A stretch of 64,000 nucleotides of DNA from Mesocentrotus franciscanus (GCA_037976565.1 CP137673.1:2786218-2850217), one strand, 5' to 3'. Shown: positions 9,809 to 23,327, counted from the first letter of the stretch. Notes: generated from the sequence alone by a model not told the origin. Numbers and translations: made by a program.

Positions 9809-11135
9809 TCTGATTTATTGCTGACCTAGGATTGAGGGAAACAAAAATTGAGTCACTTTATATTAACAGTTGTAATATATGGCAATTAGTTTTTATAGCG
9901 GAAGAATAACTGTTAACAAAGCCGAGGCCATCGGCATCTGATTTTGAATGCCCGTTTAATATTTTACGCTACTAGACAAAAACAAGTTGCAAGGATAACG
10001 AATTATTATCATCATCATTATTGTTATCATTTTTATCATAATTATTATTATTATTACCATTAATAGTATAGAGAATTGAAATTGCAATTTATGCCTTGTT
10101 ATTACAACACCCACCCTGTCGGCACTAATTAACACGGCGCGTCATCCTATTAGCGACTAAACTGAAGTCAAGCTAATTGCCTTGCCGTAATTATTTCATT
10201 AGGCGAGATTAAAACTACCTTTCCTTTGAGATAAATTAAACGTGACATTTACTTCTGTATTTGTTATGGTATTGTCATAGTAACTAGTAATACACTAACA
10301 TTGTTACACAGCGTTGATATTTTGACGGAAAGTCACTTCCATCGTCCCGTAAAATTTGCTGGGAAAGAGGGAAAGGGCTTCTATTTTTTGTGTGGGGGGA
10401 TCACTGAATCATTTTCGCACAGAGGGGGTTCACTATCTCCAAGGACGGATGTAGGAACGCCCCCAATACAAATATTTTTCTAAAATATCTGATGTGCAAG
10501 AAATATCAAATTTTACAGAGGCAGAAGGCGTTAGAATGGGTCAAATATTGTCCGTTGTGCCTGTAGAGCCCACAAAGGTGAAAATCCACCACAAACGTAA
10601 AATTAATAAACAATAAAAATTGATTCCCCCGCAAAAGACAAAATCACCTCAAATGTAATAACATTGCAACCACAAATGCAAAAATATTTCGCCTACTTAT
10701 TAAAAAAAAACGTCAAAACATGTCAAACCTTCCCGATCACAGAAAATGGCAAATTAGTAGAAATTTGTAGAATTTCGTAAGAGAATGGGCTGATGTTGAA
10801 TTATAAAGTAATTGTGTGCTATTCTTAAGATAAGAAGCACATGTCATGCATTCATAAATAGGATTGGTGCATGACAGACGGCCCCTCCACCCCTCCATCC
10901 ATTGTTTTTTTTTCTAATTTAGGAATCTAATTTTGGAAAGTGAGAACATCTAAAAAACACCACCGTCATTTAAGAAAATAATACTGGGATAAGATATATA
11001 CATGCATTCTACTAGATCCGCTGCCAGTCAAGGGAACAAGAAACCTTACTAATCCCGTTTATAATTCGCATCTCTTTGAAAAACTTGTTTACATATTCAA
11101 CTTTAAATTATTATTTATTTGTCATTAGGCCTTGG
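9809..11135. other. Region upstream of Ly6 gene A
   Basis: No gene seen. Aligns with B 45618-46975. Could hold the promoter and a 5' UTR exon; no clear TATA box was picked out. Confidence 0.5.
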
Positions 11136-11139
11136 TACA

Positions 11140-11310
11140 GAATACGCCGGGTGCATATTGTGCACCCTCCAACGTCTCGCACCCATAAGGGTGCACATTT
11201 ACGCCACTTGTCAGATACTGCACCCTGAACGTAGCAGATCAGCACCCTCTGTCAAATACGCGTAGGTGGGTGCAAATCCGCACCCCAATTGCACCCTTAT
11301 TTCTTAGTGA
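11140..11310. mobile_element. GGTGCA/TGCACC palindromic repeat element, partial
   Basis: Clusters of GGGTGCA and TGCACCC in both orientations, ending in GCACCCTTATTTCTTAGTG. Copy B has a larger version at 47225-48055. Confidence 0.55.
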
Positions 11311-11639
11311 ATGGTTTTGCCCTTTTTTTTTCTCTCTCTCTCTCTCTTTTTCATCTGCTCATTATCATCGCCATTTTCTTCGCTCTTGTAGTTTCACTTT
11401 AATTTTTTTAAATTTCATTCTTCTTGATAATTCTTCATATTCTATACCTTCTCCTCCTACTTTCCTTCACTAATTTTCGTGAAGCAACTGTATTCAAATA
11501 AAAGGATGCGCATATTCTTACATTTTCTTTTTATTCATAAAAATCAAAGAAAAAGTGATTTCTCACTTTAAAAGATATCATCATCTTCATATTACGTAAT
11601 AGTTGTAGGCCTAGGCCTATATATCCCATCAGTCTTGCA

Positions 11640-12190
11640 GACATTAAATTTGTCTAGAACATTTTGTGCAAGTAGAAATAAAATGTTTTTCGACTCCGTG
11701 TGTGAGCCTTCTTTGTCACGCTTGTGACAGAAATGGTATTTTGTCAGTTTTAAGTAAGTTTATCATCAGACATTGCGACGTTTTGTTTTTGTCAATGACT
11801 CTTTCCCACATACAAAGGTATATAAACTTTTCCAAAAAAAGTTCAGCAATTCAAATTTAAGCGTTGATATCTCTCTTGTTACTATATTATCGTACTTGGA
11901 GTTGGTTTCATTGGAAAACCTGTTTCTTTCCCTTTATAATGATGCCCCATTTGTAATGAATATGTAATCATGGACTATGCAGTACATGTGCACCTGAATA
12001 CGAGGCCAAGTAAAAAGTGAAATGTTGCAAAATGCATTGTTATTCTTACAAAACACAATCGATCCTCCAAACAAATAGTAATTTCACTATTGACAATAAC
12101 AATGTATTTTGCAACATTTTTCTTTTCACTTCAAAGCTAAAACTTGAATTGCATAACTTTTTTGAGGGGTTAATCTTCATTGACAAAAGT
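11640..12190. mobile_element. Large foldback element, partly deleted
   Basis: Inner arms around 12010-12120 pair (GAAATGTTGCAAAAT with its inverse). The outer right arm is mostly lost compared with copy B (48590-49060), where both arms survive. Confidence 0.65.
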
Positions 12191-12984
12191 TTATAGCCGA
12201 AAATTAGTACATCAAATTTCTCTCAAAGTTGTTTTCATTATTTATTGCCTTCTTCTTAAATTTCTATCAACCTACCCAGGACTCTATGTATTATTTTAGA
12301 TAATTATACTCTTTAAGTTTTAATAATAAAAGTTATGTTTTAGTAATATAACTCATTTACTCCTTAACCGCCCATATGCATAACATTCTTGAAAAAAGCA
12401 GATGAGCTCAAACTTACTTAGTCTGTGCCTCTGTGGAATGGTGAAAATTTAATTTCGTGAAGATCCGTCACAATATTATTAGAGTCCTGACAAACCGGTG
12501 CAACCGTGTACAGGGGTGTGTGCCAATGCTAAGGGATGAACGAAATGGCTCGGCGTTTGCGCGCTCTCTTTGCGACTGATAACTTTGGGGTGGCGTCGGA
12601 TCAGGGATGCGCATGCGTGGCATTGTTTTCCTGTGTTGCCAAGTAACTCGGCCAAGGAATATATTGTTAGAGCCAAAGACAGAGTTTAGATTTGACTTTG
12701 TCAAAACATTCATAATTCTGTTTTTAAAAATGCATGTTGTTAGCAACATGATGATTATCACCGGGATCACCCAGGAATATACAAATGTTGATATGTATGT
12801 GATTGTATATTGTATGTATTGCTATATTGTGCATAGGTCCTTTAAATTGTCCCATATATTTAATAAGTTGTTTTTGTCACCATGACTACCAAAGCCAAAT
12901 ACCAATCCTTCTTCCTCTCTCTCTCTCTCTCTCCCTCTCTCTCTCTCCCTTTCTATCTCTCTATTCTTCAATGTCTCTCCCCTC

Positions 12985-13780
12985 ACTCAACCTGTTCCCA
13001 GTCAATGATACAACTCATGCCATGCATCTCCGTACAAGCAGAAAGTACAAAACTGTTCATGCCAAGACCAAACGGTATACTAGAACAGCCCCGTCGTTTA
13101 CTTGACTTCATGCCTTAATGAATAAAATCAGATGGTTGTGTGAGAGGGGTGAATAATAAATGAATAATAATGAATAGTAATGAATTAGGAATAATAATGA
13201 TTAATGCATGAGCCTACATTTATACATGTTCTGTATTTTTCAATACTTCACCCCCCCCCCCTTTTTTCTTCTTTTTTTTCTTTTCTTTTTGACTTCTTCT
13301 CCTGACCTGATTACAATACAACCAGATCAATATCTGTAGCCTGAATTTATAATATGAAATATGGAAAGATAATTATGTAAATAATTATAAAAATAAGTGG
13401 CTCTTGATTAAAGTTTAAAGTATTCCATCCACACTTTTTTTTCTTCCTTTTAATGAAATTAATGAATAATATGTTATGTATTCTTACTGCTCAAAACATA
13501 CACAAATACTCCTTCAACTACAGACGAGCTATCATAGGAAATTTTTCTGGTAACAGGTTAAGAAAACTAAGTATTTATGTTTCTTAGATTAACTAATATT
13601 AAGTATATTACATGTACATGTAAAGTATCTATTTTGTATATACCTTTTTATATAAATGCATTGTATTATGAAATATGTTTGTTAGAAATGAAATGTGATG
13701 TTATTTTTAAATTGCAAATTGCCATGTAATTCAGCTGAGGCTGCGATATGATAATAAAACAAATTGAACTGAACCTCTAC
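12985..13780 (+). mobile_element. Insert in copy A with LINE-like 3' end
   Basis: Not present at the matching place in copy B. Ends in ATAATAAAACAAATTGAACTGAAC, the kind of AATAAA plus short tandem tail seen at LINE 3' ends. No RT frame is visible, so the family is uncertain. Confidence 0.35.
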
Positions 13781-14394
13781 CTCTTTTTCTCGCTTTTATA
13801 CCTTAACATTTTTCTATACGTGATGTGTTTCCTTCAATACTTACCATTTTATAGATTATCATCCTAATTTATATTTATCATGTTTATACACAGATAAAAA
13901 AATTCTCATATTACTTATTTTATTCGTACTCTCCCTATCATTTGTTCTCAGTCCCTCGCCTGCGGTACCAGACCCTCAATCTGATTCAAGGCAGGAGGTA
14001 ATATTCTGTATTCTAGGTGTGCCCGAGGTGCTTTCTCAACTCATTATTCTAACTAACAAAAGATCATGATCCGGGTCATGTGCGCTGTGCTTACATGGTT
14101 ACTAGCAATACATTGATTCATATTTCGACAACAGCTAACATTATATTTATTATTATCATTGAATTAACATTATTTTCTAAGGTTCATTCAATCACAGAGG
14201 AGACAATGAGAGGGGGAGAAAGAATTGCAGAGATCGATAGACGGCAAACAAAAAAGAGAGGGAGAGATTCATTAAGAGATAGAAAGAGGCAGACAGACAT
14301 ATCATAGACATAATACAGATCAGATGATGGAGTAGAATGGTGCGATTTACATGAGTTAGGTACTGATAAAACATTGGTACCCTGCCCCCTTCCT

Positions 14395-14483
14395 CGCTCT
14401 CCCCCTCTCTCTCTTGCTCTCTCTCTCTCTTTCTCTCTCTCTGTCTGTCTGTCTCTCTCTATCTCTCTCGCATTATGAATATG

Positions 14484-14545
<62 letters not shown>

Positions 14546-14604
14546 GCGAGAGTTACCAAAGTTGTTGTATAGGCTATTTTCGTAAATACTTATACATAGA
14601 CATG

Positions 14605-14635
<31 letters not shown>

Positions 14636-14640
14636 CTTTC
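14395..14640. repeat. CT and AT microsatellites
   Basis: CT tract (14400-14470), a pure AT run (about 14488-14542) and a second AT run (about 14604-14630). Confidence 0.9.
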
Positions 14641-15046
14641 TCATTCATCCCACGACTGTCCTTCTTGCCTCTATAATCTTTCTTTTTCTTCAATATTTTA
14701 CCTATGAACCTTTGACAAAATGTAAAAATAACAAAACTAACAAAGTTCAATCAACTCGAAGCTCTGTTCATAAAGACAGCTTACCTCATTCGAATTATCA
14801 AATTCAGTTAGCACTTTTTGATCGATGGGGGCGATTATTAATTGTCTGCCGTTCCCATCGCATATAATTATTAAGATAAACTAGCTACTTTGTTTTCGTA
14901 CTGAAAATGTTTTATTCATTCATAATGCCCCGAACAAGTTTCATTACCTCTCATGTTGTAAAGCAAGTTTCAATGCATAGAATGTTACCAATGTTCTACT
15001 CATTACGTATTCATATGTGTCACCTGCCCTTATGTTTGCACTTGCT

Positions 15047-15725
15047 TTAAAGGGCCCATGACATCCAAATTCAAATTTATTCCTGTTGGTGTGTGGTCCG
15101 CATACATTCTGAATGTGTTTCATAGATTTTGAAATATTTTTTGAAATATTTTTTTTCAGACTTGCTAAGCTCCACCCTAAAAATCCTCCAGATCTCATTC
15201 CCCTTGTCATCATCTGTCAGTCATCAATGTGCTAACTTGAGAAAGTGGTATGTAACTTTGCCAAAGTTGACCACCTGTTACAATGCAACAAACAATAGCA
15301 ACACTGATAAGTTGCTTTGTCAGACATGTCAGACTAAACTAATATTCCACAATGGACAATAGTATGTAATTTCCCCGGCTCAGCACACGCTCATAATAGA
15401 ATTGCATGCTTTCAATCATGTACAATACATCATCATTGCCTTTGTCTTCCTGTTTATGCTACAGCATGTCTGACATAGCAAATTTTATGTTGCTATTGTA
15501 TTACGTATTGTAACAGGTGGTCGACTTTGGCAAAGTTAATACCACTTTCTCAAGTTAGCACATTGATGACTGACAGATGATGTCACAAGGGGAATGAGAT
15601 CTGGAGGATTTTTAGGGTGGAGCTTAGCAAGTCTGAAAAAAATATTTTAAAAAATATTTAAAAATCTATGAAACACATTCAGAAGTTTACATATCAAAAT
15701 ATGAGATGTATGCGAACTACACACC
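15047..15725. mobile_element. Long-palindrome TTAA MITE, truncated on the right
   Basis: Left end TTAAAGGGCCCATGACATCC. The left arm (15100-15310) and right arm (15505-15700) are inverse copies over about 200 bases, including CTTGCTAAGCTCCACCCTAA. The right end runs into the next element at 15727. Confidence 0.75.
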
Positions 15726-15726
15726 C

Positions 15727-16200
15727 AGTGGCGGATCCAGGGGGGCGGCCCGGGCCCCTCCCTAGGAAAAAACAGGTAAAAACACCAAAAAGAAGATGGG
15801 CCCCCTGGCGCCCAAGGGGGGGGGTGGCAGTGGGAAAAAATAACCCTTCCCGGAGGGAAAATTTTTCGGTGCCAAAAAAAAATTGTGGTCACTACCCTGG
15901 CGCCCAAGGGGGCGGTGGAAATTTTTTTTTTCGGGTGCCAAATTTTTTTTTTTTTTGCTCACGCCCCGCCCCACACCCTTACATGATATTCTTGCCGGGG
16001 GCTCCTACCCTAATATCGTTCAGTGGGTCCTAAGGAAGCCCTGTTCCAAAAATGGCATTTGTACAACAACAAATCAATGTTATAAAATCATTTGGGGGCT
16101 CCAAAAAGACGCCCCCGCCCCACACCCTTAAATTTATTTTTTTGCCGGGGGCTCCTAGCCTAATATCGTTTAGTAGGTCCTAAGGAAGCCCTGTACCAAA
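15727..16200. mobile_element. Element with GTGGCGGATCCAG terminus
   Basis: Starts AGTGGCGGATCCAGG, then G/C runs and poly-T/poly-A stretches, and includes two near-identical internal copies of the stretch ending TCCTAAGGAAGCCCTGT. The same end occurs at 34702, 44305 (inverse) and 54548. Confidence 0.6.
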
Positions 16201-16494
16201 AATGGTGCTTTTATCCGGCAAGTAACGATAATCGATAAATTTGACGCTAAGCCACCTGACTACTGGTTGCTTACTAACAAGCAGTCATGCTTTCTTAGCA
16301 GTCAGGTAAAATAACCACTACTACAGACAAAATGTATGTTGATCCATTTTGTATTGTATGTACAGGAAAATACCCTATCTTTCCCCACAGGTAATAATAA
16401 TATTTGTGTCTCATGATATCATGTTTCAACTTGTTTCTATGGTGTACATTTATAACTTCCTATTCCGTTTCTTCCTCTCTGTCTTTTCCATTTA

Positions 16495-16503
16495 ATTCTC
16501 TCA

Positions 16504-16556
<53 letters not shown>

Positions 16557-16610
16557 CTTTCTCTCCCCCTCTCTCTCTCTATCTCTATCTCTCTCTCTCT
16601 CTCTATTCAT
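16495..16610. repeat. CT microsatellite
   Basis: Impure CT tract; the ORF over it is a translation artefact. Confidence 0.9.
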
Positions 16611-17040
16611 CTCTTCATCTCTTCCTTCCCTTATACACTATCTACATCTATTTCTTACAACAACAACAACAAAAAAAACTTGCGATACAGACCATTCGTT
16701 TTCACTCGTACATATATATTTCTACAATAACAATTAGCACGGCTGACTAATTAGAATGTTTGAATCTCATCCATCGCTAAATATGAGCATTTAGTTAATA
16801 TAGTCGAATTGAATGCATACAGTCCGGTGCCGAAAACAACTCCTTTTTAATTTATCGTTTTGTGTTTCACATTTCGTTTTAGATCTTGTGACAAATGAAC
16901 TATATGAAAGTGCGTATAAAATACCTTTTTCTTTTCATGTTATCAACATAACCTGAGTGAGTAAGTGAAGTGTTTATGCACCCATTAAGACAGACAATAG
17001 CAACCCTAAATACAATAAATTAAATCATTAATACAATTCT

Positions 17041-17474
17041 TCTTAATTACTCCTGCAATTATCAAATATCAATATGTTAAAGGGAAAGTTGGTTTTAATG
17101 GAAGCAGAATTTTCAAATTTGTGTACATAAAATCATAATATTTCATAAACTTTCATTTAAGCAAATGGGAGGGGAGCTTGCGAGATACGTCACAGGGTTG
17201 CCAATTCGTGTTCGATTGATCGCAACTTCAAATATTCAAAACTTTCTTATTTTCAACTTTCACTGACCTCTTCCTCTAATGTCTTTGCTTATATTAAAAC
17301 CAACTTAATATCAGGACGGGCTTTCTTTTTAATTGGCCTATGATTATGATATATATTTGTAAATAATTCGAATGATATGTGAATAAAAACAAAAAGCAAA
17401 CTAAAATATTAATAGATACATAGCAATTTCTAAGAAGAAAGAACTTTTGCTTGATGGAAAGGAAAACATTTACG
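17041..17474. other. Non-coding DNA right of copy A
   Basis: Similarity to copy B ends near 17040. No gene or known repeat seen. Confidence 0.5.
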
Positions 17475-17880
17475 TTAAAGAGAAAGACCAGTTCTGGTCA
17501 TGCGATTGCATTGTGAAAGAAACGTTGTGGAATCGATCAGAAAAGGTTGATCATCTAGCATATAAGTATTGGTGTGTACTGCAAGGTTCTGGAATCATCA
17601 AAATGATAAGAAATTTGGTCCAGTCTTGGTAAAGTTACAAGCACTGTACACAGAAAGATGTATATGGGACTACGCGACCACGTGCGCTATATCTATTTGG
17701 TCCCAATAGATATAATAATTTACCAAATATATCAATTCGTAGGCGGTTTCCCGACTTTCCCGGCAAAATTTGTATCATCGCGTATTAGTCAAAACATATT
17801 CTTTCACATGATTGGTAATGAGAGCTTCCATTTCATTTTTTTGAGAGAGGGGCGTTTCCAAAATTGGTCTATACCTTTAA
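17475..17880. mobile_element. TTAA MITE, same family as 52027-52411
   Basis: Bounded by TTAA. GACCAGTTCTGGTCATGCG lies near the left end and the right end is AAAATTGGTCTATACCTTTAA. The inside matches the copy at 52027. Confidence 0.8.
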
Positions 17881-17990
17881 CGCTAAGGCGATTTAAATTA
17901 GGCATGATAACCAATAAGACGCGTCAGTGATAGTTTACTTGATTTGATATATCTATATATTTTTTACAGCTACTTTTCATTTGTTCTCTA

Positions 17991-18382
17991 TTAAAGGCAT
18001 CGTTTAAGAATGTTTAATCTTAGATGCACGGCCCCACGTGTTATCAGTGTCTGTGATATATGGTGTTATATTGAAGCCCTAAAAAAAAAAAATCGCGCTT
18101 CAAAATGATCAAGAAGTTGCTCAAAAAAGTAAAAATCTTTGAGTGACAGGTTTTACCATACTCATTTTCCCCAATAGACTATAGTGTTATGAAAACAGTT
18201 AGGAAAACGAAAAATTAGGTTTCGATTTCCAATCATAAATATCTTGATAATCAGACAGGTGATCGGCTTGTAAAAGTCATGGGATTCGTGACTGAGCTAA
18301 AGGTTTATAATTATGATTGCAGCATGAGCTAAATCCAGGATTTTGTTTCTGAATCTGAAGCAAAGTTGCCGGATCCTTTTAA
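17991..18382 (+). mobile_element. TTAAAGGCATCG element, first copy
   Basis: Starts TTAAAGGCATCGTTTAA and ends at TTAA 18379-18382. About 390 bases, the same family as 19341-19723. No coding content. Confidence 0.7.
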
Positions 18383-19151
18383 AGTCCACTCTAAAAATAA
18401 CTTACTTTCAATAAAAGTAGAAAAATCAGACAAACCAATCAAAGAAGGTTTGAGCAAAATCGGATAACTAATAAGAAAGTTATGAATTTTTGAAAAAGTA
18501 TGTAAAACTATGGAACAATGAGAATCACAACACAAATTGCCAAGATGGTTATCAGTTTGTGACGTCATGTCCTCACAACTTATCAATTGCTTTACATAGT
18601 TTAATCCCATTAATTTCCCTTGTTATCCCCCAAAGCTTGATTTCCCCATGCTTTTGCCCAGGTTATATGATTTGTATCATATTGCATGCATGACATTTCC
18701 TAAAACTTTTATGAATTTTGAAGAATTGATACTATTTTCTGAATATTGTATTTCATAATTATTGATTTTTATATAAATAGTTTATCAAAATTCAATTTGT
18801 TCATGATTTAACTGGACAAAAATTACTCTTTATTTGTGCATCCACACAAAAATATATTACTAACAATCTAACTTGGATGCTGGTGTGAAGAAATAAGATT
18901 CTTAGGGTGAAAATAGGAAATTTATATTATCAATATACAGAAAATAATTAGTGGATAGTGAGGACCATACGTTACAGACTCATGAGTGAGTTGCCAATTT
19001 GTGTAGTGATTTTCAAAGTTTTTCATGTCATTAAAAATTCATAACTTTCTTATTAGTTATCCGATTTTGCTCAAACTTTTTTTGATTGGTTTGTCTGATT
19101 TGTCTGGTTCTATTGAAAGCAAGTTATTTTTGGAGTGGACTTGGGCTTTAA
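18379..19151. mobile_element. 773-base long-TIR TTAA element
   Basis: Left end TTAAAGTCCACTCTAAAAAT; right end inverse TTAAAGCCCAAGTCCACTCC. The arms stay complementary for roughly 120 bases, including ATCGGATAACTAATAAGAAA. It shares its left TTAA with the right end of the previous element. Confidence 0.8.
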
Positions 19152-19340
19152 AGCTAATCTTGAGCTCTGGTATGGTAATCGTATTTTGAGAGAAAATTGC
19201 TATGATTTATTCTGGATTGTTTATCCTGCAGTAGATTGGTTGTTTGAAACAGTGAAATAAAAGCAAACCCACATAAACTTACTGGGCATCATCTTCGATA
19301 AAAACCACAACTCCGATGTTCACATAGTGACCTGTGCATG

Positions 19341-19723
19341 TTAAAGGCATCGTTTAACAATGTTAAATCTGAGATGCATGGCCCTACGTGTTATCAATGT
19401 CTGTGATATGGTGTAATATTGAAGCCCTACAAAAATTGCGCTTCAAAATGATCATGAAGTGCCTCAAAAAAAAAAACCTTTGAGTGACCGGTTTTACCAT
19501 ACTCATTTTCCCCAATAGACTGTAGTGTTATAAAAACCTTTAGGAAAACAAAAAATGAAATTTCGATTTCCAATCATAAATATCTTGATAATCAGACAGG
19601 CTATCGGCTTGTAAAAGTCATGTGATTTCTGACTGACCTAAAGGTTCATAATTATGATTGCAGCATGAGCTAAATCCAGGATTTTGTTTCAGAATCTGAA
19701 GCAATGTTACCGAGTCACTTTAA
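19341..19723 (+). mobile_element. TTAAAGGCATCG element, second copy
   Basis: Direct repeat of 17991-18382 with scattered differences, ending CGAGTCACTTTAA. Confidence 0.75.
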
Positions 19724-20442
19724 TCACATGGTGTCCGGCCTACTTACCCGGATTTCCTTATCTTTCTATGCTCATTACTCAGCCACTATACCTTTTCTAC
19801 CAAAATTGTTAGGCACATGTCATTTATTTGTAATCTTCAACATTCAGTGTAAGTTCCGGTGGATTCTGTGAGAATATATTTTCTATATTTACCAGAACTC
19901 AAGTTTATATTTAATAGCAACTTGCTCTGAAATAAAGCAGAAAAATGAGAGAAGCACATTGTGAAAGTTTGGACAAAATCGGAAAAACATTAAATAATTT
20001 TCTCAGCCGAGTTGTGCTGTAAATATACTACACAAAATTAATATGAAAATACTTAGGTATAACTTTTTAAAGGCAAATATATGAAATTAAATAACATTTA
20101 TAGGTAATTTCAAAATACAAATACGACGTTTAAAAAGGCATGTAAAATAACATTAAAAGGTACAATATATAGAAGCTAGGGAAGACATAGAAATATACAT
20201 TTATAAAGGTACAAATTATTGAAAACAAATAGATGCAAAAAATAGTTTCTGGTTTAGGTTTCTGCGAAAAAAAGTTTCAGATTAAGATTATGAAAAGTTC
20301 GACATCAGCCACATTCAAAAATTAAATATTAAATTACGACATGGGACCAGTATAAAAATGTTTCCATCTACCCCTATTTCATAACAATAAGTATACAAAA
20401 TTCCAAAACATTGAATCGCCTGATTGCAAAGCATTTGGATGT
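19724..20442. other. Non-coding, 3' side of the His-rich gene
   Basis: AT-rich; probably includes the 3' UTR of the gene at 20443-21519. No canonical AATAAA was recognised. Confidence 0.4.
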
Positions 20443-21519
20443 TCAGCTAAGTTGGTCCACTTCCGGGTTCATTTCCGGGTTCATTTCCGGGTTCATTACC
20501 GGGTTCACTTCCTGGCCCTTGTCGTATTTTACATTACCAATCATGACGTCATTATAGGATGGGGGCGGGACGGTCGGATTGACCACGCCCACATGACTGT
20601 CAGTCGATGGTTGTGCAGGGTAAGGGGCCGTGTAGTTTACCGGCGACGCTGCTCCCGGTTGGGGGTAAGGCATGGATGCCGCGGCTGGTGAGTTAGTAGC
20701 GGATAGCAAAAGGGGAGGATACCACGGTGCGCCTGGTAAGCTTTTAAAAAACAAAGAAAGAAAGTGAAATAAACGATTTTGTTGACACATATTTAGTTCT
20801 TAAAAGGAATTTTAAAAACTTGTTCAAAATTATATTGATATCAATGTTTATATCGAGTCATTGGGTTTGTAATAGAATTACTTAGCACTTTGTTTTTCAG
20901 AAATATATCAGACTTACTTCCGTGCAGCTAGAGAATAAGGCTGGGTGAGGTCTTCGGGATACCCTGGCTGTGTTCCCATGGTAACTCCTCCAGGCTGCAG
21001 CGCACCTGGTTGGAAGATATAGGATGTCGTTTCATCGACTTGTGAAGCTGTTGTGCTTCCTCCTTCTAAAGTCACAGTGGATACTGTCATATTTGGGTTC
21101 ATGTTCTCTGCCTCCACCCCTCCCGCTGGCTGCCGAGATAATTTCTGCTTGTGACACCGGAGGATGGCGACGTTGATGGCGACGATGACGACGATAAACA
21201 TGATGATCAGAACAGCAATGCCCGCAATTCCAAGGGCACTAGCTAACCACCTTCCGATGTTGGCCATTATCATCCCCACTACACAACCGATAAAGAGTAG
21301 CATGAGGAGCAAGTTGAGGCTAGTGCACCCCGAGGTGGCGGCCACCGCCGACCCCCCGCGATTACCACCTCCTACAGTAAAACTGGGACCATGATGAATA
21401 CGACCATGATGATGATGATTACGGTGGTGGTTATGATGATAATGATTACGGTGGTGGTTATGATGATGATGTGCGTGATGATGACCTGCTAGACCCCCTC
21501 CGTGTTTACCTACACCCAT
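20443..21519 (-). CDS. His-rich two-helix membrane protein with PPxY tail
   Basis: Two exons: 20918-21519 and 20443-20740. The donor is CGGAA before GTAAGT; the acceptor is TTTTTTAAAAG. Phase 2 matches and the CDS is 900 bases, 299 residues. Residues 12-43 are a His-rich stretch (HHHAHHHHNHH and two NHHRNH-type repeats). Two adjacent hydrophobic helices lie at about 68-88 and 92-120, followed by basic RCHKQKLSRQ. The rest is a Pro/Thr/Ser/Gly-rich tail with PPPSYNDVM (PPxY at 260-263), which in known proteins binds WW domains of Nedd4-type ligases, and a C-terminal array of NPEM repeats. The family is not recognised. The His-rich head may bind metal; that is only a guess. A neighbouring AG would give a frameshifted second exon and was not chosen. 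Confidence 0.75.
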
Positions 21520-23018
21520 TTTGAGGATGTTATAGTTGTGATGATATCTTTATTACGCTGAAAGCAGATACAAAATGAAAGTATAGAAAATAAAGTGAGT
21601 TACATATTGTCAGACAATTTTCAACTGCAGTTACCATTTCATGAGTTTGTCGAGGAGTTAGCCCCCCTCCCCTAAAAGGAAACTTGGGGATCGGATCAAT
21701 AACAGTTTAGGGGGAAATCAAACGAAGAATACATAAGAATACAATGGTGATTATCAGAGATGTGATTGAGCAAAAAGACATGCGGAAAACTACAAATCAG
21801 AAATTTACCTGGATAGGTTACCATTGATTCACTAACATTTTCATATTTGTATAGATTATTTAGTGGAGACATGTATTTACCCACACTCTTCACCAAATAG
21901 ATCTATTCTTTCACCATAATATCAAGAGGATTAATGTCGTTAAATATCATTATGAAATTAAATAACTAAAATAACATTAAAACAAATATAAATCTAATAA
22001 GTGGAGTATCGTTGATGACAAGGAAAATGATTTTCTCTTAACGAGCTAAAGGGCTTTTGATCAATTACGCATACAACTTAATATTTATCCATTAAATTCC
22101 TCTTTTACATCAATCAAATTATTTTGTATACTTTAAATTCCTCGTTCACGTCAATTACGCTTACAAATTAATGTTATACTTTAAACTCCTTTTTCACATT
22201 AATTACGTTTACGACTTAATTTCTTTATACTTTAAATTCCGCAAACTTTCACCGGTCTTATTCCATCACTTTCTATTATCTTCAAACCAACTTGATATCC
22301 TGGCCTATGGGCTTCCTCTTTAAATTTGTCTTGAAGTGAGGAAAAAATGGGCTTCCGATCACATAATATGGATATACCTGAAACTTTCAAACAGCAGCCT
22401 GCCTCTAAAGCTGCTTTATATACACAAAAAACACTTTTCTATAATTAAGCTTGCCATGGAACGTATGGGACTTGATTCGAAACTAGAGATATTCGAAATC
22501 ATCGCCAGCATATTTTGTAAGAGCGTCAATGCCACACACCTAAACTATCGATCAAATTTCAGATGTTAATTTCTTCCTGGCTTGACAACTTTGTAGTTCA
22601 TTAGATTATATAGCTTTGCAATTGTTTACTTGATATAGCCTTGCACATATTTTTTTGATTTTATCACAATATGACTCTCGAAAACTAATATTATAGCAAA
22701 CAGCTAAGATACAATGGTGTTGTATTACATAAATCTAAAAGTCATTGTGTTGTATAAAGCGATATGCGTGTATAAATAAAGTAATCACAAAATAGGTAAA
22801 AGATACTTCTGAGCAATGTCTTCAGAATGTCTGAAAGCAGACAGACCTATCTGTACGCTTACAATGTCTCATACTCATAGCACACAATTAATGACAATAT
22901 AATTATGGTCATACATGTATCAGTTCATACATGTACTATCATAATGTTTTATATTCACAGAGCAGTACATGTACATGTAGGTCACATGCAAGTTCGATGT
23001 CAGAGCTCTAGAGGTTCA
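21520..23018. other. Non-coding DNA, possible promoter side of the His-rich gene
   Basis: No gene seen. At about 22056-22245 there are roughly three degenerate ~60-base units (CAATTACGCxTACAAxTTAAT type). Confidence 0.4.
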
Positions 23019-23327
23019 GGGGGTGTTTTACAAAGATCCTAAGTCGAACTTAACTCTAAGTCGGATTTAAACATTATGGAGAGCCATTTACAGCCTTAAA
23101 ATAAAATATATTCAAAAGCAAAAAATCAAGTATTTTAGACTTTTCATAAATTCCACACCAAGAACATGAAATCTCCTTGATAATAGAAAATATGAATGAT
23201 TTGAATCAACATTTTATGCCTTTTTAAAATAACTTTTCAGAATATTTTCAAAGATGCTAACAGCTTTCCATAATTGTTAAGTCCAACTTAGAGATAAGTT
23301 CAACTTAGGATCTTTGTGAAACACCCC
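23019..23327. mobile_element. MITE with CAGG target duplication
   Basis: Inverse ends GGGTGTTTTACAAAGATCCT and its complement (one mismatch), continuing as AAGT-rich arms. It is flanked on both sides by CAGG. About 310 bases, no coding content. Confidence 0.75.

Larger units (their letters stand above)
1365..17040 (+). repeat. Segmental duplication, copy A
   Basis: This block aligns in order and orientation with 33880-52455: flank, all six Ly6 exons, introns, microsatellites and a long non-coding right arm. It differs from copy B mainly by discrete insertions: a SINE at 4477, MITEs at 4854 and 8832, a LINE fragment at 7264, and inserts at ~12985-13780 and ~14840-16320. Boundaries are read by eye, to about 20-50 bases. 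Confidence 0.85.

Noticed and set aside
20452..21394. Plus-strand frames over the His-rich gene
   Set aside because: Shadows; the minus strand has matching splice sites and membrane helices.
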